A stretch of DNA of 64,000 bases from Cheiracanthium punctorium (taxonomy: Eukaryota; Arthropoda; Arachnida; Araneae; Cheiracanthiidae). Both the position numbers and the translations under genes were made by a program. Shown in pieces: positions 33,111 to 44,700 of the stretch. Under the pieces are notes generated by a model, which was given only the letters and a program-made list of their open reading frames with translations, ran no database searches and was not told where the DNA came from. The stretch is from contig JAWZYV010012540.1 in NCBI GenBank assembly GCA_038373885.1, positions 575,579-639,578 on the forward strand, written 5' to 3'. Each line of letters opens with the position of its first letter. Positions within the stretch are counted from its first letter, which is position 1.

Positions 33111-34119
33111 CAGTGGCGGCTCGTGGGTTATTTAATTGGAGGTTCACAAAATAAATTTCGAAAATTAAATAGGCAGACATGACTCATCTTACAAGTTAGA
33201 ATATATTTGCGTTTCCAGCAGTTAAAATAAAACAATGCATGCAACTGAAAGAAAACAAGTAACCTTTGGTCTTACATATCGTCATCAAGATAAGTTTTAA
33301 GAAAGGTGTTGTCTTGATGCATTTTATTTCAATTTTTTTTCAAAAGATAATATTGAAAAATGTCATTGCTTTAGCTCCGAAACACGTCTTTTACTCCTAT
33401 CTTAATTATTTACACTAGTTTGTAAAAAAATAATGTAGTGAAAAATGATAGAAATAAAGAAAATAATAAGAAAATGAAATAAAAATTAATAAACTGACCA
33501 AACGTAACAAACCAAGGGAAAATCCAGAAGAGATACCCCCCAAAAATGGCCCTGTGTGCACAATGAAAATGTTCGAACGGATTTGATATCAGTAGCGCCC
33601 ATACTTCTTCCCGGCTGTCTCCTCTTCAATTCCCAGAGGGCGGTTCAGAAGGAAATTTTTCCGCTCGCACGTGAGATTGATTCAAGATTGTGCTGTAGTA
33701 ACCTACACTACAGTGCAACGGAAAAAAAACACTCAAAAAACTGGTGTTAAACGATAAAATAAATAAAAAACTTTGTGGAAAAACACACATAAGATGTTAC
33801 TTGTAAGATCTAAACGAAGGGCTTTGACTGAAGAAGATCGAAAGAATTTTTGGTCGAAACGTGCATCTCATCTTACAAGTAACATCTTATGTGTGTTTTT
33901 ACACAAAGTTTTTTATTTATTTTACACTAAGTGCGTTAGCTATAATAAGCGTATTTAATAAGACAGTGGGGGACGGGGTAGAGAGTAAAACTCACGTTTT
34001 AAATTCACAAAAATCTAGAAGTGTACTTTGTTTTAAATTTAATTTGCTAATGTGTTTATTCTTTAGTTTTTCCTTTGGGGGTTTACGAGATCATGTGCCA
34101 AATGGAGGAGCCGCCACTG
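33111..34119. mobile_element. hAT-A copy 2, 1,009 bp, perfect 8-bp TSD
   Basis: Ends CAGTGGCGGCTCGTG and complement GGAGCCGCCACTG; flanks CCCCTCCA on both sides (33,103-33,110; 34,120-34,127). Its middle holds the hairpin/hammerhead-like repeat (33,719-33,960), which the other two hAT-A copies lack. No transposase frame. Confidence 0.88.
33719..33960 (+). ncRNA. long hairpin repeat with hammerhead-ribozyme-like core
   Basis: Arms of about 54 bases (33,756-33,809 and 33,870-33,923) are nearly perfect complements. Between them lies CTGAAGA (33,828-33,834, fits CUGANGA), a GATC/GGTC helix (33,836-33,839 with 33,852-33,855), then GAAA (33,856-33,859), a short imperfect helix III, and ATC (33,865-33,867, an NUH cleavage triplet). 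TGA (33,825-33,827) can pair with TCA (33,868-33,870) to start helix I. That is the order of a type I hammerhead. Penelope-like retroelements are known to carry such ribozymes in their terminal repeats. Relatives without the core lie at 8,871 and 60,050. Helix III has a C-A mismatch, so this copy may be inactive. Confidence 0.5.
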
Positions 34120-34160
34120 CCCCTCCACGAGTCGTGCCTCACGAGTTCGCGGGCTTAGAG

Positions 34161-34841
34161 GAAAGTAACTTAGATAGTTTGTTTTAGATTTATCCCAGAT
34201 TTCATTTTCTGCTCTTGCAGTTGGCAGGCCTTTCCCGCAACTGATTAATGGTGAACATTTTTCGCCCGAAATACCGTCCTGAACGAAAAGTTATCTTATT
34301 TTACAAAGTTCTAATTTGTTCCTATTTTAATCACCTGTTTTATGCTGAGTGTTTTTTGCTATGTATGATGAAAGTTTAGGTTGTAGATTTGTCTAAATGT
34401 CAATGATATTAGCAGTTCTCTGTTTTGCGATTTTAGTAAGTATTTTTTAGTTCAATCGATGAATACATTAATATTAGAAATAAACTTTTCATTTATCAAC
34501 AATAACCATTTTTTAAAACAAACACTCCGTTTGCAGTCATAAAAGAAATCTACCGAATTTTTTATTTCATCAGCTCGATTGCAGTTGTAATTCAACGTAA
34601 TTTAGAAAAAATAATAAAAAGCTCAACTTACGTATTATTTCAAGTTGCACCGAGTGAAAATTTCTGGCATCTCCATGTATTTCCGGGATTATCTACTAAA
34701 GGAAGCTGTGTTTTTATTATATTCAAAATAAAATACATAAAGTGTCCCATGTACAATGATCACGGCTTTTATTCCTTAAATATTGATCATTGACATAAAT
34801 AATAAATTACAAAGTTACATAGAAAATGGTACAGAATTTTA
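34161..34841. other. no recognisable feature
   Basis: AT-rich, without repeats shared elsewhere in the window or plausible frames. Confidence 0.4.
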
Positions 34842-36455
34842 TCTAATATATAAAATTCTCCTGTCACAGTGTTAGTCACCTAACTCCTATGAAACAACTA
34901 GACCAATTTTAATGAAATTTTCTATGTATATTCGTTAGGTCTGAGAATAGGTTTTTAACTATGTCTCATACCCCTAAGTCATAAGGGCGGTCCACCCCAA
35001 AATGTTTAGCCCCAGAGTGCTATTAATTTCAATCAGGATTTCTGTGTAGACATTAGCGTGTCGAGTCACTTTTCAAATGTGTTTGCCAGATAATGTGGAG
35101 AGGGGGGGAGCGTTAATAAAATGTTGAAAGTCGCACAAGGTTTGCAATTTTTGATAATTGATCGCTAAATGTGGTGCCAAAACGTGACAATTTATTATAA
35201 ATATATTTCGCGTATAGTTAGAAAACGCCTGACGTATATTGTAAAAGAGTTTTATTAGGCGATTTTAATATATATTTCTATTCCGAAGAAATGCTCTGTG
35301 GAACAAGAAAGGAAAACACGATACACTCGTGGATTATGATGCCCATTCCAAACAGCATTTAAAATGTCTTTGCGGTATAGTTGGAATATGCCTGGCGAAC
35401 GCCGGGATAATACGTAAGTACCGTTTCAACGCACCCAAAATAACTAGGTGAAAACTAAAGTAAACAAAGTAGCTATAAACGCGCCAGTTAAGGAATTTGA
35501 AGACATTTAATTATTAAAACTACATTAATTGGTAATCCAAAATAAATAAAAATGTAACGTCATGCTGTACTTACATTTTGTTCCAAATCGCCATTTTAAT
35601 TCTAAATTACGATTTCTACATAAATGCAAAAAATCGTCATGGTAACTGCATATGTTTAATCATCGCCTCCTTGGCGAGAGTCGAGGCGTTAAAGTAGGAA
35701 ACAATATATAAAACGGTGAAGAATAGTTGTGATATACTTGGCGAAGATTGTAAAATAGTTTTAGTAGGCGATTTTAAGATAGATTGCGATTCCAAAGATG
35801 GGTTTTATGAAATAAGAAAGAAAAATACAGCACAGTCATGAATAATGATAACACTTTCCAACTTAATGGAATAAGGACGAAAAATAGGGACGACGCATAA
35901 ATTATGATACAATTTTAATATATAGCACTATAGTGCGTATTTAAAATCTGAAAATGTTTCAGATTTTCATCCTTTTTTTTTGGGGGGGGGGGGAGCAAAA
36001 TTTTTTATGGAATGACTATCAATAAGTCTCAAGGCCAAACTATGTCTGTTTGTAAATTAGATTTGAGCACGCCATGTTTTTCACTTGGACAGTTATAGGT
36101 TGGCATGCTCTCGAGTGGGCAAACCATACAGTGGGCATCCAGTTTGTTTGTGTTATCTAAAGATGGGATAACAAAAAATATTGTATACTCTATTGCGTTA
36201 AGGGATTGATATTATTTTATAGTAAAATTATTGTAATTAGCGATATATATAAATTTAAAGAATAAATTACAAGGAATTAAAAATATATGTTTGGTATTGT
36301 GTTATTTTTATATTCCAGCATCGTTCACAGCGCTCCATGCCTCTTCCACTCATATACCACATCCTCACAAACTTACAATAAGTTAGTCATTTCTTTCTAC
36401 TAAAATAATCCTAGGAATAATTTATATGGCAAAACAACGTTTGCCGGGTCAGCTT
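34842..36455 (+). mobile_element. non-autonomous Helitron (Hel-A type)
   Basis: The 5' end reads A|TCTAATATATAAAATTCTCC, the TC plus TATATAAAA look of Helitrons. The 3' end has a hairpin GGCAAA-acaacg-TTTGCC (36,428-36,445) followed by GGGTCAGCT, where most arthropod copies end CAGCTAG|T; the last two bases are mutated here. Helitrons have no inverted repeats and insert between A and T. The body contains the Hel-A repeat found at 1, 10,235, 17,285 and 21,540, and a G12 run at about 35,981. No Rep/helicase gene. Confidence 0.6.
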
Positions 36456-36920
36456 CTGAAGTCTATAAAATTTTCAGAGGCTTAGATTTGCGTAAAAATT
36501 TAGATACAGAATTTAGACTTTTAAAGCCCAGCAAAAAAACAACAAAAAAAAATCTGGGTTTGTGAAACAAGTCGCATACACTAATGAGTGGACGTACAAA
36601 ATTTGAGCAATTTAACTTGAGAAGTTCCATATCTGTGAAAATAAATGTATGCTTCCTTAATTTACTTTCCCATGGCCCTCGAAGGGGAAAAAATTCCTTG
36701 GGATGATTGCGCTTCGAAGGCCTTACCCTAAATACGAAAGAAAACAGTAATTGTATAAATACATAATACTTTGCTACCATTAGTACTGTGTACTGTATGT
36801 TTCCCGAACCTTGCTTGTTTAAACATATCTCTAAGGCCGTTTTATGATAAAAGTTTGAATTTTTGTACCACCCCTAATTAATGTATGGGCCACATTCTAC
36901 TAACTGAAGAATAGTTGAGT
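36456..36920. other. no recognisable feature
   Basis: A 105-codon minus-strand frame (36,463-36,780) has no known relative and is AT-biased; I do not call it a gene. Confidence 0.4.
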
Positions 36921-37055
36921 CAGAGTTGGGCAGTATCGCTAATTCATGTATTTTAAAAATATATTTGTATCTTGTATTTTCACTTGTAAAAACAAAGTAT
37001 TTTGAGAATATATTTTAAAATACATTTTTAATGAATTTTGTATATATAATATAGG
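36921..37055. mobile_element. hAT-B terminal fragment
   Basis: CAGAGTTGGGCAGTATCGCTAA followed by 'catgtatttta' and 'aagtattttgaga' repeats matches, in reverse orientation, the right end of hAT-B at 5,520-5,647. No opposite end or target duplication could be located. Confidence 0.65.
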
Positions 37056-37530
37056 AATCTTATATCCCTTTTCAGCTGTTTAACACAACACTTGTTCTCA
37101 ATAAATGAATAAATAAAATAAAAAAAAAACAAGGAAAACTTCTTTTAGTCTAGATTATTCTTTTATATTTCTGTTGCTGGTAAAACTGATTCAGAATACT
37201 GTTGTTTCTGGTAAGAGGTGTGTAAAGTTTGCTATGTGTTCTAGTGAAAATACTTTTCAAGGTATGAGGGGATTATGCGTGTTGAGGTGAACAAGTAGAT
37301 TTCACTATATGTACTTCTTTTACTTGTTTTGAAAGTGTTTGATGGAAAGTAATATAAAAATGTTGTTGGGGTGAAAATCTTTTTGGAACGGAGCTTGGAA
37401 AGCATAAATAGTACAAAGTAAAGATTGAAGTTATTAGATTTCTTGAAAACAACAGCCAGAGATCAGCCTCAGAAAAATTTCACATCAGTAAAACTGCTGT
37501 GCGTAACATCACTTAACGGAAGTCTAAATA

Positions 37531-38939
37531 CACTGCTGGCCACCCAAATTGCAACACCAAGAAAAACAAGAGATATCACAACAAAATTTATTGTGTAGAT
37601 AACATGTTGACCAAGTAACAAATGATTAAATTTACAGCATTCTATGAAGCGTGGTTCCTGCCAAAATCAGTACCCAGAGTAGCCGCCGTTGTTGGAGATC
37701 ACAGCTGCCACACGCCTCGGCATTGATTCAAAGAGACTTTGAATGTGTTCTTGGGGTACAGCAGACCAAGCAGCTTCCACACGTTGCCAAAGTTGATCTG
37801 GTGTGACAGCTGGGGATGAACTCTGGGTCAGTCGTTGAGCAACCATGGACCACATGTTTTCTATCGGCGAAAGATCCGGAGAGCGCGCCGGCCAGGGAAG
37901 CAATTCAATCTGGTGATTGACGAAGAACCCTTGGACAATGCGTGCCACGTGTGGCCGTGCATTATCCTGCTGAAATATGGCTGTTGGCAAGCCCTGAAGG
38001 TAAGAAAGGACAACTGGCTCCAACACCTCGGAGATGTAGCGCTGGCTGGTTAAAGTACCGGCAATGCGTACTAGAGGAGTGCGAGAGAGATATCCGATAC
38101 CGCCCCATACCATAATACCCGGTGCAGGACCAGTGTGACGGTGCATAATGCAGCTGTTCAGCATCCTCTCTCCACGGTGTCTCCAGACTCGAATCCGACC
38201 GTCGTGGTGTTGCATACAGAAGCGTGACTCGTCAGTAAAGAGAATTTCATTCCATTCTGTCGTCCACATCCTTCTTTCATCGCACCATTGGCGGCGGAGA
38301 CGTCTGTGGTTCCGCGTCAGAGGTAGACAAAGCAACGGACGTCTTGCGGACAGACCATTCTGCTGTAAACGACGTCGAATGGTACGCGCAGACACTGGAT
38401 GATGCGTTACAGACTGAATCTGCTGTGATATGGTTCGTGATGTGACTGAGCGGTCCGTCACTGCCATGCGTACAATCTGCCTGTCATCACGTGACGTGGT
38501 GCACTGAGGTCGATGCGGTCGATCACGTCTGTCCGTCGTACCCTCCTGCACCCAACGATCACATATCCGCATCACAGTTGTTTGGTTTCGTCCAATACGA
38601 CGACCGATTTCCCTGAAAGATAACCCACAATCTCGGTATGCCACTATCCTTCCTCTGTCAAACTCGGATACTTGATCAAAAGATGATCGTTGTTTCCTAC
38701 GAGGCATAATTTATCGTTTTTTTGAAAAAAAAGCAAGAAAAACACAATTGCTGTACTTGAAACCGTCGAAATCTCCAAGCCTTAAATAGCGCTTTGAGGT
38801 GGCGCCACAGGCGCGCTTGATGTGCGTCTGCGCTGAAATTCTAATCATTTGCATATCTCACCTCAGCTAATGCATGTTGTAAATTTCATATTATTTGCAT
38901 GCTTCCTTCAGGGTGTTGCATTTACGATGGCCAGCAGTG
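37531..38939 (-). mobile_element. complete Tc1-like element, 1,409 bp
   Basis: Inverted ends CACTGCTGGCCA..C.AAAT..CAACACC at 37,531 and, complemented, up to 38,939 agree at about 23 of 28 positions. TA flanks both ends (37,529-37,530; 38,940-38,941), the hallmark target duplication of Tc1/mariner. One uninterrupted transposase gene fills the inside. The element sits in a pogo/Tigger pseudogene, whose frame resumes after it. Confidence 0.93.
37667..38707 (-). CDS. Tc1-like transposase, intact
   Basis: A 346-residue frame, the usual length for Tc1 transposases. Residues 10-110 hold two helix-turn-helix (paired-like) DNA-binding domains: SEFDRGRIVAYRDCGLSFRE then SRTISQQIQSVTHHPVSART. The DDE catalytic triad is complete: Asp159 (FTDESRF), Asp248 (FQQDNARPH) and Glu283 (SPIENMW), with 34 residues between the last two, so DD34E. 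It excises the element by cutting its inverted ends and reinserts it at TA in nuclear DNA. The start codon is 230 bases inside the right terminal repeat, and no stop or frameshift interrupts the gene, so the protein could be functional. Flanking inverted ends are present and TA-flanked. Similar transposases are frequent in spider genomes. Confidence 0.93.
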   Translation of the reverse strand: MPRRKQRSSFDQVSEFDRGRIVAYRDCGLSFREIGRRIGRNQTTVMRICDRWVQEGTTDRRDRPHRPQCTTSRDDRQIVRMAVTDRSVTSRTISQQIQSVTHHPVSARTIRRRLQQNGLSARRPLLCLPLTRNHRRLRRQWCDERRMWTTEWNEILFTDESRFCMQHHDGRIRVWRHRGERMLNSCIMHRHTGPAPGIMVWGGIGYLSRTPLVRIAGTLTSQRYISEVLEPVVLSYLQGLPTAIFQQDNARPHVARIVQGFFVNHQIELLPWPARSPDLSPIENMWSMVAQRLTQSSSPAVTPDQLWQRVEAAWSAVPQEHIQSLFESMPRRVAAVISNNGGYSGY

Positions 38940-39901
38940 TATCTGCAACGATATGAAGGTAATGAAAGTGACACACTAAGCCGTAAAATTCGCAAAAATT
39001 ATACATTTAGGGTAAACACAGCCACTTTGGAATGGTTCAGAAGAATGCAAGGAATGAATGCACGTATTTCAGGACCAATGCTGCAAGAAGCTGCCTTAGG
39101 TTTTTCTATCAAAACGTGGCGTTTCAGATTTTACAGCTTCAAACGGATGACTCCAATCATTCAAGAAAAGGCACAATATTTCGCAGAGTTTTGTGTGGTG
39201 AATCTAAAGCTGTTGATCATGTTTTACTTGATAATTTTAAAGAAAATTATTTTATTTATAGTTTATAATTTATAGAAAATTATGACATTCATAATATTTT
39301 TAATGCAGATGAATGCGGATAATGTTTTCGAGCTGTGCCAAGTAAAATTTTTGCCGTCACTGGTGATACTTGTAAAGATAGAAAAAATTCAAAGGATAGA
39401 ATAACAGTTTTACTAGCATGCAGTGCAGCTGGTGAAAAACTAAAACGAACTAAAACGCTGAAAACTAAAATGAAACTGTCAAAGATGAAATTGAATATGA
39501 TGATGAACCTGATGCTGAGACTGAAAATTGTATTCCCTCTGACAGTGAAATGTTTAAAATAAATAAAAAAAATGCAGCTGTATGCCCAGATATGTTGATT
39601 CCTTTAAGAAACATTGAAAAGATGACAGAAACTGTAATTTTAAATAAGTAATGTAATTTTACACAAAAAAGATGATTCTTTATTCAAAATAAAATTATTA
39701 TTTGTGCAAACATAAAAACAACCCAACCATTCAAACTATAATTTAGTAATAAAATGCATTTCAAACTGTAAAAAGGAAATTTATATTTTTTATTTGCATA
39801 TTTATTATTAATTGGGGTAAAACGTAAGTATGTGGAAGTCGCACACAATTTGTGTGCAATATGTAGTATAATGCGTTTCAATACTTTCTTTTACTCCATA
39901 C

Positions 39902-40071
39902 CAGGGGCGCAGCCAGGCAGCCAGGGGGGTGGATGTCGGGATATATCCCCCCCCCCCGAAGTTGTCAGATTAGTTAGCATTAGCTTTATGTCGGACAGAT
40001 CTACGGTTTATGTATTCATGATTTATTTTATATCCCCCTCCCCCCGAAAAAATTTCCTAGCTACGCTCCTG
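39902..40071. mobile_element. hAT-type MITE, 170 bp
   Basis: Ends CAGGGGCGCAGCCAGG and complement CCTAGCTACGCTCCTG. Flanking 8-mers CTCCATAC and CTCCCTAC match at 7 of 8. C-runs near both ends resemble the MITE at 6,482. Confidence 0.8.
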
Positions 40072-40274
40072 CTCCCTACATTCCTTTTTTGTTTATGGCT
40101 ATTTATTGATTTTAAGGTCTTATTAAAAATCTATTGTAGAGTATTTGTGCAAGTGCTTATTTGAATTTTAGACATAAATTTATGTAAAGTGCTACCTTTG
40201 TAAGGTGACCACCTTTATCAGGTGAACAGTTTCGCCGTTCCGAAGGCTGGTCGCATTAGGCAGGTTCCACTGTA

Positions 40275-40695
40275 CAATTCGATAAAATATTGTAGCACCT
40301 CAGCCAATGTTTTGTCTTCGGTTACAAGTACATGAAAACAGGATTAATTAACCATTAACAACATCATTGAGTCAGTGGATATTTTCTGCTCTTTTTTGAA
40401 TTTTTCATTTTATGTTCCATTTTGAGCAGAAATTTTTGTCCCCCCCCCTTTTTTTTTAAGGATTTTATCTCGCCACCTACCCATCCACGGAAAAAATCCA
40501 TTTAAGTCGTCCGTAGGTAAATTGTAAGTAGAAAAGTGGTCCTCGGGTTAAGTTGAGTAGGGAACCACTGCTGTAAATGAAGCCAAAAGAAGTAAAAACA
40601 TTTTAAAGTTTTATTTATTGGATTCTTTAAGGGAATTTATATAAACAATTTGAAATGTGTTGTTAAGTTCAGAAAAATAAGACTGTCAGTATTTC
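40275..40695. other. no gene
   Basis: Between the Tigger end and BEL-2. Ends with a hAT-like tip 'gggaaccactg' at about 40,559-40,569 without an identified partner, plus a C8-T9 run at 40,441-40,458. Confidence 0.4.
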
Positions 40696-40908
40696 TGTTG
40701 TAGTAAAATGAGTGTTATCGCCGATTAAAATAAAATTCAACACAAGAAACAGTGGACTGTAAACACAAAATTTTCACTTTATTGGGAATTGGAGAGCGAC
40801 CACTTCGCCTCCCACGTTTCCCCATGGCACTTGCACAACACACACTGGCGTTTTCACAAATCTACTTCATTATAGGTGGCGCGGCAATAGCGCATGCAAG
40901 CGCTAACA
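40696..40908 (-). repeat. BEL-2 3' LTR (proposed)
   Basis: On the plus strand runs from TGTTGTAGTAAAATG to GCTTGCATG-like 'agcgctaaca'; the minus strand starts TGTTAGCGC right after the purine tract 'aatgggggccgg' (40,911-40,922). A minus-strand AATAAA is present near 40,779. The left limit is chosen from the TG..CA rule only, since no second LTR survives for comparison. Confidence 0.45.
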
Positions 40909-41052
40909 TACCGGCCCCCATTGACATGTTTGAAAAACATTCAATCACATAATTATTATAAAATTCACATATGTAATTTAGATTTATAACTAATGAATAA
41001 CTACACAGAAATTACATTAACTACAACAGAGAAGCACAGTAATACATATAAA

Positions 41053-41367
41053 TTATTTTTCAACTGGTAATAGGCAGATTTTTGTAATTGGCCTTTTAAA
41101 TACCCCCCTTTGAGTTTTGACGTTCACAACTCTCACTTTACCATCTTTACCGGGAAAGAGTTTCACAATTCTTCCTAATGGCCAATTACAAACTACGGTA
41201 TTATCGTCCTTTAATATTACCAAGTCATTTACCGATACATTTTCCTTTTCAAAGACCCATTTTGTTCTCTGTTGCAAAGAACTTAAATAATCATTGGACC
41301 ATATTTTCCATATCAATTGAGTCAACTTTGTGGTCCTTTGCCATAACTTTAATTTATTATAGTTCAT
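41053..41367 (-). pseudogene. BEL-2 integrase C-terminal domain (DUF5641-like)
   Basis: WKIWSNDYLSSLQQRTKW, then VNDLVILKDDNTVVCNWPLGRIVKLFPGKDG and KRPITKICLLPVE. This is the conserved domain at the very end of BEL/Pao polyproteins, ending in the 'R.V.KLCPLP' type motif. It is intact as a 104-codon frame but cut off from gag-pol by the missing integrase core. Confidence 0.88.
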
Positions 41368-41725
41368 TCAATAATTTCATTGGCAGTATATTTTTTCGTC
41401 TATAAAAGATGGCCACCCTCCCCCTTTTTTCACTTCTATCCTCCTTAGAGGACAATATTAAAAATGTCCTGAAATTAATTTTTAGGTATTCGTGACTGCT
41501 GTATTTTACAGAAAGAATTTCACGGATATCTCTATTTTTATTTGAGATCACGCGGGATATGTGAAAAGAACTTTTTGGCCCCTTACCCCCCCCTAAGATT
41601 ACGAATTTTGGAAAATGCTCTCTGATCTAGCACCTATGTTGAAGAACTCACGTACGTGCCAAATTTCGCATAATTAACTTCAGTAGTTTTGGACAGGCGA
41701 AATATTGACATACGGAAAAACGCAA
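41368..41725. other. foreign segment replacing the BEL-2 integrase core
   Basis: Non-coding sequence with C-runs and 'cgtgccaaatttcgcata', lying where some 1 kb of integrase should be. I do not recognise its family. The gag-pol frame reads about 15 codons of it before a stop at 41,680. Confidence 0.6.
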
Positions 41726-44700
41726 TTACTTTGTTGCCAACCCAATATATCTCTTTTAAAGTCGTTTCTCTGAACCTCCTTTACAAGAAATATTTCTGCT
41801 TTTCTGAGCTCATTAACATCTAATGGTTCACAGTTCTTGGGTCCTCTACAATTACTGATAAATCTGAAAATAAATGCTAAAATGCGAATTCGTTTACTAT
41901 ACTTATTACTAATATTAATTAACTCTGTAACAAATGAATTGGAACCAAGGGTACTAATAAAACATGGAATAGAGTGATTGCAGTCTAGGTTTTTCAGTTC
42001 TTTCGAAAACTCGTCAGAAATCACTGTTGCGGGAATGTCTGTATTAGGATACTCACTGTCCTGCAGAAATGGTGGTCCATTCCACCACAAGTCACACGAA
42101 CTTAAATTTTCTGGACTTACACCTCTAGAAAGAAGATCGGCGGGATTGTCTTGAGAGGAAACATGTCTCCACTGCATCCCGTCAGTCAGTTCTTGGATCA
42201 CAGAAATTCGGTTTGCAACAAATGTTTTGAGTCGATGTGGTTCCTTTTGAACCAATGATAGGACAATCATGGAATCACACCACAATATGACCGTATCTAT
42301 CTGCAGGTTTAGAGCTGAAATTACCCGCTTCACCAGTTTTGCGAGTAAAACTGCTCCTAACAGTTCGAGCCTCGGTATTGTCGTTTGTTTTAACGGAGAC
42401 ACTCGTGATTTGCTGGTCACTAGAATTACTGATACTTTACCAGCTGACGAAACTGATTTACAGTACACAGCAGCGCCGTAGGCGGCTTCAGAAGCATCAC
42501 TGAATCCATGAAATTCAATCACTCTTGCATCGTTGATCAACATGCATCTGTTTGTTCCAATATTGTTGATTGATTGCAAGCTTGTCGCAAAACGTTTCCA
42601 TTCATTTGCCTCTTTCTCTGGCAACATGTCCTCCCAGTCTACTTTCAGTAACCATAATCTTTGCATTATTACCTTGGCCTTTACAATCACCGGACCAATC
42701 AAGCCCAGTGGATCATATATTTTTGCAATGGTTGATAATATTGATCGTTTGGTGCAATTATCAACCTGGTCGACTTGAACCTTGTATCGAAATTTATCAC
42801 CTTTATGTTCCCATAGAACACCCAACGTTTTAATTTCGTTTGTTTCTGAAAATGCATAATTTTCAGATTTCTCCACAGTGCCCTTTAAAAGCTCAACACT
42901 ATTTGAACACCACTTGTGCAGTTGCATACAACCGCTTTCTAATAAACGTATCAACTCAAGCTGCAATTTCTTTCCTTCCTCTAAATTTGAACAACCCGTA
43001 ACAATATCGTCCATATATACATCTCTTTTAACTATTTCAGCTGCTATCGGAAAGTTTTTCTCTTCATCGGAAGCTAATTGTTTCAATGTCCTGGTAGCAA
43101 GATATGGCGCGCTAGTCGTCCCGTACGTAATTGTAGACAGCCTGTAAGTTTTAATAGGTTCATTTAAACCTTCTTTCCAAACAATTCGCTGTAAATCCCT
43201 CTGAGTAGGATCTATTTGAATCATTCTATACATCTGTTTAATGTCTGTAATGAAGACAATATAATGTTGACGAAATCTTATCATTATAGAAAATATGTCA
43301 TCTTGAATGACACCACCATTATACTGTAAATTATTTAATGAAATTCCATTAGATGAAGGTTGTGAAGCATTGAATACTACTCTTAATTTTGTACTTGACT
43401 TGTCAGGACGGTAAACACCGTGATGTGGCAAATAGAAGTTTGTCTCTGGTTCAATAAAATCATTTACAAGTTCCATATGATTTAAATGTTCATATTCGTG
43501 AATAAAATCAAGGTAAAGCTTTTGATAAACAGGATCTCTGGCAAGCCGCTTCCACAAAGAATTTAACCTATTTACGGCAATTTGTTTTGATTCTCCTAAG
43601 CAATTTAGATTTTCTTTTAGGGGAATTTGAACAGTATATCTCCCTGTTTCATCTCTACGATATGTGTTGAGGAAATGCTTCTCACAAATAATTTCCTCCT
43701 TACCTTTAACCCCACTATTCTCATCACTACAGGAATTTTCTATCTCCCAAAATTTTTTAGTTAACTTATCTAAATTATCCTCTACATTGCAAATTAAACC
43801 ACAATGAGTTTTATCCACAAATTTAGAATTATAAATACACCCACCAACAATATAACCCCACACAGAATTCTGGAATATTACGTTCGCATTACGCAAATAA
43901 ATTTGTTCTGATTTAAGAAACTCATAAAAGCATTCAGCACCGAGAAGGGCATCAAATCTCTTTTGTTTATTAAACTGGGGATCCGCCAACCTCACATTGC
44001 TTGGAATTTCTGAAAATGGAAATTCAACTGTTGTCCCTGGCGAAAGATCGTTAATTTTAGGCACAACAAGAAATTCCAGAGTTCTGGTGTAATCCCCACC
44101 ATTTAAAATAGTTGTAGTAACTTTCGAATTAACCGAAAATACTACTCCACTTAAACACGATACTGCAACGTTTAATTTTTCTCTTTTTAATCCCAATAAT
44201 TTAGCAAGTCGATTTGACACATAATTAGACTCCGATCCCACATCTAATAACGCTACGCAAGGAACATTTTCCCCGTAAGTATCTCTCACATAAATGACCG
44301 CAGTAGATAACAGCGTATTTTTGTTTTTTATGCTTGAGTTTAATGAAGTACCCACGAATTCTCCTGAATTATTAGCCTGGTAATCAAAACATTGGGCATC
44401 TGCATTCAACCCGACACTTTGCATTGCAGGGGAGGGTAGGGCCTCTTGCCCATTAGGAATGTTTACGTCTACGCGAGGCGCCGAAGAGTTGCTGCTCTCA
44501 CGACCAAGATCACTTTGCTTTGGAATGTGCAATAAATTATGATGGGTTTTGGAGCAAGTATTGCACACTCTAGAACTGCAATGTACTGCAGAGTGATTAG
44601 AAGTAGAAAGACACAAAAAACATAATTTATATTTTTTTGCCAACTCAATTCGATCATACACAGACATTTTCTTAAAGGAATAACACTTTAGTAAGCTGTG

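Larger units (their letters stand above)
32811..34152. mobile_element. candidate hAT (Charlie-like) relic, host of hAT-A copy 2
   Basis: Starts CAGGGGTTTCCAACCTTT, the usual tip of Charlie-like hAT elements. An 8-bp word GCTTAGAG lies directly before it (32,803-32,810) and again at 34,153-34,160, after the nested hAT-A copy. Its right end does not mirror the left tip well, so I rely mainly on the direct repeat and the left tip. Confidence 0.45.
37412..39560 (+). pseudogene. pogo/Tigger transposase, split by Tc1
   Basis: Left part: IEVIRFLENNSQRSASEKFH and ISKTAVRNI, the N-terminal helix-turn-helix. After the Tc1 insertion (37,531-38,939) it continues with FRRMQGMNARISGPMLQEAA, the CENP-B-type DNA-binding motif, then VLCGESKAVDHVLLDNF. 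At about 39,305 NADECG marks the first catalytic Asp of the DDE domain, then DRKNSKDRITVLLACSAAGEK. The remaining catalytic core is deleted and an acidic tail (EYDDEPDAETE) follows in another frame. Several stops and shifts confirm a pseudogene. Such transposases are the ancestors of CENP-B and Jerky-like host proteins, but this copy is dead. Confidence 0.82.
37412..40272 (+). mobile_element. degraded pogo/Tigger element
   Basis: Plus-strand coding remains (37,412-37,529 and 38,942-39,560) belong to a pogo/Tigger transposase. The right end reads 'aggcaggttccactg' followed by TA (40,273-40,274), i.e. CAGTGGAACCTGCC on the other strand, the usual Tigger terminus. The matching left terminus was not found. 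A Tc1 element and a hAT MITE have inserted into it. Confidence 0.7.

Noticed and set aside
35975..35995. G12 and similar homopolymer runs (also 57,737; 30,640)
   Set aside because: Simple-sequence slippage or sequencing uncertainty, no functional signal.
40559..40569. hAT-like right tip 'gggaaccactg'
   Set aside because: No left tip or target duplication could be located.
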